Shown here piece after piece: positions 61,426-64,000 of a stretch of 64,000 nucleotides of DNA. Within the stretch, counting starts at the first letter, position 1; each line of letters begins with the position of its first letter. The stretch covers positions 17,281 through 81,280 of the forward strand of contig CAMEIH010000005.1 of NCBI GenBank assembly GCA_945917985.1. The letters are read 5' to 3'. Both the position numbers and the translations under genes were made by a program. The stretch is from an uncultured Clostridium sp. (GTDB lineage Bacteria; Bacillota; Clostridia; Lachnospirales; Lachnospiraceae). The notes under the pieces are model-generated. The model had not been told where the DNA came from and ran no database searches. It worked only from the letters and a program-made list of their open reading frames with translations.

Positions 61426-61446
61426 AGCTCTTTCTTCAGACTTTGG
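61415..61446. terminator. Hairpin between convergent kinase and agrD-like genes
   Basis: A perfect 13-bp stem, CCAAAGTCTGAAG (61415-61427) with CTTCAGACTTTGG (61434-61446), closed by CTCTTT. The kinase stop codon lies inside the left arm. Reading on the minus strand a moderately T-rich tract follows, so it can terminate agrBD transcription; on the + strand the tract is weaker. Confidence 0.75.
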
Positions 61447-61483
61447 TCAAATTGGGAATCATTAATTTAATAGATGATTCTGC

Positions 61484-61618
61484 TTAGTTTTCCTTTTTAA
61501 TGGGGTAAGAGTATTCGCCAAAGAGAAGAATACTTGGATAATCACTTCCAATCCAAAATGAAAAAGCCATACATGCGGTGAGGAGTGATCCCATCATTGC
61601 AATAAGTTTCTGTTTCAT
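61484..61618 (-). CDS. agrD: AgrD-like precursor of a cyclic autoinducing peptide (44 residues)
   Basis: A 44-codon gene too short for usual gene finders. Its ATG overlaps the agrB stop by four bases (ATGA), after AAAGGAGCG. The product has an amphipathic/hydrophobic N-terminal leader (MKQKLIAMMGSLLTACMAF), a core GSDYPSILLF, and a charged tail GEYSYPIKKEN. The tail aligns with the AgrD recognition segment DEVEVPKE of Staphylococcus. The predicted ring is Ser29-Phe33 (SILLF), so the peptide would be a lactone, not a thiolactone; Cys16 lies too far into the leader. AgrB would cleave after Phe33. Identity rests on position and pattern. Confidence 0.75.
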   Translation of the reverse strand: MKQKLIAMMGSLLTACMAFSFWIGSDYPSILLFGEYSYPIKKEN

Positions 61619-62160
61619 ATTCTTTGCGCTCCTTTCTTTCGTATTTTTGCGGCGATAAGCTGCAATGTGTGTGAAATGATAATCCAGAATCCTGTAATGG
61701 CATAAAGGTTTTCCGGAATTATGTACATCAGAACAAAGAAAAACAAAATAGTAATCACTGTACAGATTCGTCCTCTCTGTTTTACCTTATCTGTGAGAGG
61801 TAAATGTACGTCAGAGGTGACAGGTCCCACATTATAGTCAACGATTGCACATAGAAGCAACAGGACCATTGCTGGTATTTGACCTATAGGTATCAGAGGA
61901 AGGATTTTAAGTGTAAAAATAATATAAAAGCAAGAAGCTGCAAGACAGGAAAGATAAGTCTTACAATGCAATCCGCCGGTAGAAGTTCTTAACAAAAGTA
62001 GAATAAAAATACAAATAAAAAGGAAAGGTAACTCTTTCCAGAAAAACAATCCGATGATAAATATTTTACTGATCTCAGAAAGCAGAGTCTTTGCAAGAAA
62101 GCTCAATTGCGCAATCTGGTAATCAGTGAATTGATAAGTTGATTTCAAAAGTTCTCTCAT
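61615..62160 (-). CDS. agrB: AgrB-type cysteine protease / peptide cyclase
   Basis: A 181-residue membrane protein with about five hydrophobic segments. The catalytic pair is visible: His65 in TSTGGLHCKTYLSC and Cys72, with the seven-residue spacing known from AgrB. AgrB cuts AgrD after the ring, cyclises it, and starts its export. I use the ATG at 62160, preceded by GGGAGG; an upstream start would add nine residues. The stop overlaps the agrD-like gene. The missing agrC/agrA-like partners are the convergent + strand genes. Confidence 0.9.
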   Translation of the reverse strand: MRELLKSTYQFTDYQIAQLSFLAKTLLSEISKIFIIGLFFWKELPFLFICIFILLLLRTSTGGLHCKTYLSCLAASCFYIIFTLKILPLIPIGQIPAMVLLLLCAIVDYNVGPVTSDVHLPLTDKVKQRGRICTVITILFFFVLMYIIPENLYAITGFWIIISHTLQLIAAKIRKKGAQRI

Positions 62161-62501
62161 GCAAATCTCTGCCTCCCTTAAGGCCAATGCATGAGATTCT
62201 TATCACGCTTTCCCCTTTTACGCAGAACCTCATATTGCTTCGACCATTTGTATTATGAAGCGGAAATAGCTGATATTACGGTTTGCATACTGAGTGATAT
62301 GAATTTCTTACTGAAATGAAATATTTGGCAGAAAAACCGCAAAATAAGTCGATTATTAAGAAATTTGTTTAAGAAAACCGCAAATTCAATAAATTAGAAA
62401 ATTAATAAAATGATAAAATATAATCGGAAATAAAATCAAAACTATGCATATATAAATAATAAATTTATACAGTTGATAATGAGAGAAAAATCAGGGAAAA
62501 G

Positions 62502-62518
62502 TGTCTTGAAACAAGACA
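62502..62518. promoter_or_regulatory. Perfect 17-bp palindrome, likely operator
   Basis: TGTCTTG-AAA-CAAGACA is fully symmetric over 7 bp on each side. It is 65 bases before the XRE gene. XRE-type regulators commonly bind such palindromes, often their own promoter, so autoregulation is the best guess. Confidence 0.55.
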
Positions 62519-62541
62519 AATAAACAGAAAGAATATATTAA

Positions 62542-62567
62542 AATGTATTTGCTACAAAAAATACATT
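62542..62567 (+). promoter_or_regulatory. Inverted repeat before the XRE ribosome site
   Basis: AATGTATTT (62542-62550) and AAATACATT (62559-62567) form a 9-bp stem with an eight-base loop directly before GGAGAAAAG. It might be a second operator or an RNA hairpin near the ribosome site that affects translation. Confidence 0.35.
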
Positions 62568-62582
62568 AATGGAGAAAAGAAA

Positions 62583-62828
62583 ATGTCAAGGGTAATGGAT
62601 TACGATGCACAACATCAAAATGTGGTTGGAGACAAGGTAAGAAGATTGAGAATTGAACAAAACTTAAGTCAAAAAGAACTTTCTGAGCGCCTGGAAACGC
62701 ATGCGATCTATATCTGCCGGGGATCGATTTCAAGGATTGAACGGCATGAAAGGATGGTTACGGATTATGAATTAAGGGCGATATCAGAGGTCTTCAAAGT
62801 ATCAATTTATGATATGTTTGAAGAATAA
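62583..62828 (+). CDS. XRE-family helix-turn-helix regulator
   Basis: An 81-residue single-domain DNA-binding protein of the Cro/C1 type: VRRLRIEQNLSQKELSERLE is the helix-turn-helix and GSISRIERHERMVTDYELRA the following helices. GGAGAAAAG precedes the ATG. There is no sensor domain, so activity must be tuned by abundance or a partner. It stands between agrBD and decayed mobile DNA, and could control agrBD or itself through the palindrome at 62502. Alternatively it is a left-over immunity-type gene of a lost element. Confidence 0.85.
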   Translation: MSRVMDYDAQHQNVVGDKVRRLRIEQNLSQKELSERLETHAIYICRGSISRIERHERMVTDYELRAISEVFKVSIYDMFEE

Positions 62829-62858
62829 AAATTGAATCAGAGCAGGATAATCACCCTT

Positions 62859-62970
62859 TTTGAGGATTTGCCGAACTAATTGAGGGTCAGTCGTGAGGGG
62901 CTGGCCCTTTTAGAATGCCTGTTTTTGAGGGTTTGATTTGAGGGGCAAACTTGAGGGGTGAGTTTGAGGA
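62859..62970 (+). repeat. Cluster of seven TTGAGG-type short repeats
   Basis: TGAGG occurs at seven places in about 112 bases, six preceded by TT: near 62859, 62879, 62892 (variant CGTGAGGGG), 62924, 62937, 62950 and 62963. The last four are spaced about 13 bp apart, close to one helical turn plus three. It could be a binding array, an iteron remnant or decayed repeat DNA. No known repeat family was recognised. Confidence 0.45.
62883..62912 (+). terminator. Rho-independent terminator after the XRE gene
   Basis: AGGGTCAG (62883-62890) pairs with CTGGCCCT (62901-62908) through one G-T pair, with a loop of ten bases, followed by TTT. It lies 55 bases after the XRE stop and fits a simple terminator. 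Confidence 0.6.
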
Positions 62971-63211
62971 GCGGTTCTAGACCCTTTTATTAAATGTACT
63001 AGTCTAGCTCGTACTCATCAGGAAATGAGATATCATTTTCGGATAGGATTTTTTACAATAAATGTATATACTTATATTTTTACGCAATCTCAATCTAGTT
63101 TTCGTGACAAAGAGTGTTAACTTTTTCCAAATTCATTACGCGTAAGCTCATAATCCATCCAAAGTGGACATTTGTGGTTGTTGCTAAAAGCACAGTAGTT
63201 TTCCATAGGCG

Positions 63212-63337
63212 CTATAGTACCGGGTTATAATCAGTGATGCCATTTAATACGGGCACTGATCTGGCTGCATATAAAAAGCGATTTCTAAAGTATTCGAAGT
63301 TACGGAAACCTCTCCCAAGTCTTTTTATTTTTGATTT
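63212..63337 (-). pseudogene. C-terminal remnant of an ISL3-family transposase
   Basis: A 41-codon open stretch on the minus strand bounded by stops. It encodes KIKRLGRGFRNFEYFRNRFL and then NGITDYNPVL, which match the very C-terminal end of ISL3-type DDE transposases (KIKxLKRxGRGFRNFxxxRNRxLYA). The rest of the gene is missing upstream on that strand. No intact insertion sequence remains. It shows that the window edge borders old mobile DNA. Confidence 0.7.
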
Positions 63338-63441
63338 TTATCGCAAATGTTTCACGTCTATTAATCTATGGACAAAGAGAATGCGGGAGATTATATTATA
63401 AGCGAACATGTCCTCTATGTATTTGTCAGGAAGGAGTTATT

Positions 63442-63562
63442 ATGGCAATAGAGAGACGCAAAGATCTTAGATGAATTAAGGGAGAAAGAGATTGATGTTT
63501 TACGTGATGCATTAGAAGGTATTAGGGCTGATAAGAATAATATTACAATCAATAAGTTATAA
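63442..63562 (+). pseudogene. Frameshifted remnant of a small unknown gene
   Basis: AGGAAGGAG stands five bases before ATG 63442, an excellent ribosome site, but the frame runs into a stop after ten codons. Shifting by +1 near 63460 gives KILDELREKEIDVLRDALEG and 16 more residues to a TAA at 63560. A one-base change has probably broken a small gene of about 40 residues. Its function is unknown; it may once have been co-transcribed with the broken helix-turn-helix gene just downstream. Confidence 0.5.
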
Positions 63563-63568
63563 AACGTG

Positions 63569-63877
63569 ATGGAAGAGGAAGTAATCGGGATTGAGGAGCT
63601 TTCCGGAATTTCCGGTGTGCTGGAGAGAACAGTCCTTGATATTATGGCAGGGGTTAAGGAGCCGGAGCTTGGCGTTATGTGCAAGATTGCATAGGGACTT
63701 GGCATCTGTGTCCATGAGCTTTGTGCAGATGAGGAGTGCTATGCGGTATCTGTTCCGAAGTATACCCTTTCAAAGCTGATCGTTGTCAGCGAGATTAACA
63801 ACGTGGCGCTCGAGGAACTGATCAACTGTATTTTGGAAAAAGGCATTGAGGAGCATGGTTTTTCTTTTGAAAATTAA
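63569..63877 (+). pseudogene. Helix-turn-helix gene with an in-frame amber stop
   Basis: The frame from ATG 63569 reads IEELSGISGVLERTVLDIMAG with KEPELGVMCKIA, then TAG at 63692-63694, then GLGICVHELCADEE and on to TAA at 63875. With a sense codon at the TAG (CAG or TGG would need a single change) this is a 102-residue protein beginning with an XRE-type helix-turn-helix. The high quality of the sequence after the stop suggests a recent mutation, or a read-through codon. The downstream part (about 41 to 102) shows no known domain. Confidence 0.6.
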
Positions 63878-63894
63878 AATGGGTTGACATATGA

Positions 63895-63924
63895 GAGGGT
63901 AAAAAGGAAAATTATTTTACCCTC
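63895..63924 (+). terminator. Hairpin terminator-like element
   Basis: GAGGGTAAAA (63895-63904) and TTTTACCCTC (63915-63924) form a perfect 10-bp stem with a ten-base loop, followed by TTTAAG. It lies just after the broken helix-turn-helix gene. The remaining bases to the window end show no gene. Confidence 0.55.
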
Positions 63925-64000
63925 TTTAAGCAATTTATGTGATACAATTCTTAAGGAAAGTATCATATTCAGAGCAGAAAGAAAGAACAGCTTATACAAA

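Larger units (their letters stand above)
62188..62582. promoter_or_regulatory. Divergent control region between agrB and the XRE regulator
   Basis: A 395-base AT-rich region without a supported gene. It must hold the start of agrBD transcription on the minus strand and of the XRE gene on the + strand. Three sites share an NCGGTTT core: ACGGTTTGC (62278-62286, + strand), and on the minus strand the complements of AAAACCGCAAA at about 62333-62343 and 62374-62384. The second and third are direct repeats 41 bp apart, about four helical turns, and fit the GTT core expected of LytTR regulators. No classical -35 element for agrB was found, consistent with an activated promoter. Confidence 0.45.
62829..63441. 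other. Gene-poor, decayed region
   Basis: About 600 bases without an intact gene. It contains a terminator (62883), seven TTGAGG-type short repeats (62859-62970), and a minus-strand transposase tail (63212). The rest shows many stops in all frames. It looks like degraded mobile DNA. I see no RNA gene in it. Confidence 0.6.

Noticed and set aside
62859..62970. CRISPR array
   Set aside because: The repeats are only six to eight bases long with 5-25 base gaps of uneven length, far from CRISPR form, and no cas genes are present.

Overview
The window looks like a chromosomal piece of an anaerobic gut-type Firmicute of the class Clostridia, most likely a Lachnospiraceae. The evidence is strong GGAGG-type ribosome binding sites, an agr-type peptide signalling locus, the VTC / DUF4956 / CotH trio, and protein sequences typical of that family. 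The species cannot be named from the sequence alone. No rRNA, tRNA or CRISPR array was seen.

From 1 to about 54.7 kb almost everything lies on the + strand in one very large cell-surface glycan locus, with stop/start overlaps (ATGA) or gaps of a few bases. Region A (1-12.9 kb) holds a pyruvyl transferase (cut by the window edge), a Wzx-type flippase, a GH105-like hydrolase, a GT11 fucosyltransferase, two Wzy-like polymerases in tandem, a WecG/TagA-GT4 fusion, a beta-propeller protein and several GT4 enzymes. Region B (12.9-19.9 kb) has an ABC-type flippase, two large GT-C-like membrane proteins, a polyprenyl-phosphate sugar synthase and a DUF2304 protein. Region C (19.9-30.5 kb) has further transferases and genes for two 3-amino-sugar routes (FdtA/FdtB-like and WlbA/B/C-like). 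Region D (29.6-37 kb) is the most unusual. It holds a branched-chain-type aminotransferase, an HpaI-type aldolase, a CMP-sugar-type cytidylyltransferase, a DRE-TIM aldolase fused to an extra C-terminal domain, and a KdsC-like phosphatase. Together these look like a route to an undescribed CMP-activated ulosonic acid. Region E (37-45 kb) has more transferases, a second ABC flippase, a cupin and a perosamine-synthase-like aminotransferase. Region F (45-54.7 kb) carries modification genes: an LtaS/OpgB-like phosphotransferase, a GDPD-like enzyme, an MBOAT/SGNH acyltransferase pair, VTC-DUF4956-CotH, and an acyltransferase-3 protein.

From 54.8 kb the layout changes. A minus-strand GT-C-like membrane protein converges on the big locus at a hairpin terminator and diverges from an orphan protein of unknown function. 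Next comes a + strand radical SAM / LytTR response regulator / GHKL kinase operon. It converges, at a 13-bp-stem terminator, on a minus-strand agrB gene followed by a 44-codon agrD-like gene (61484-61618). The agrD-like product appears to use serine rather than cysteine to close its ring. An XRE regulator with a perfect 17-bp palindrome upstream follows. The last 1.1 kb is decayed DNA: an ISL3-type transposase tail, short TTGAGG repeats, and two broken small genes.

The glycan genes plausibly act together: cytosolic enzymes make activated sugars, GT4/GT2 and other transferases build lipid-linked units, Wzx or ABC flippases export them, Wzy-like proteins polymerise them, and the 45-54 kb genes decorate or anchor the polymer. 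Three possible flippases in one window suggest more than one glycan is made here, or that modules were stacked by transfer. No initiating phosphoglycosyl transferase, Wzz-type length regulator, or complete nucleotide-sugar supply set (dTDP-sugar, GDP-fucose, GDP-mannose dehydratase) was found in the window, so these would have to be encoded elsewhere.
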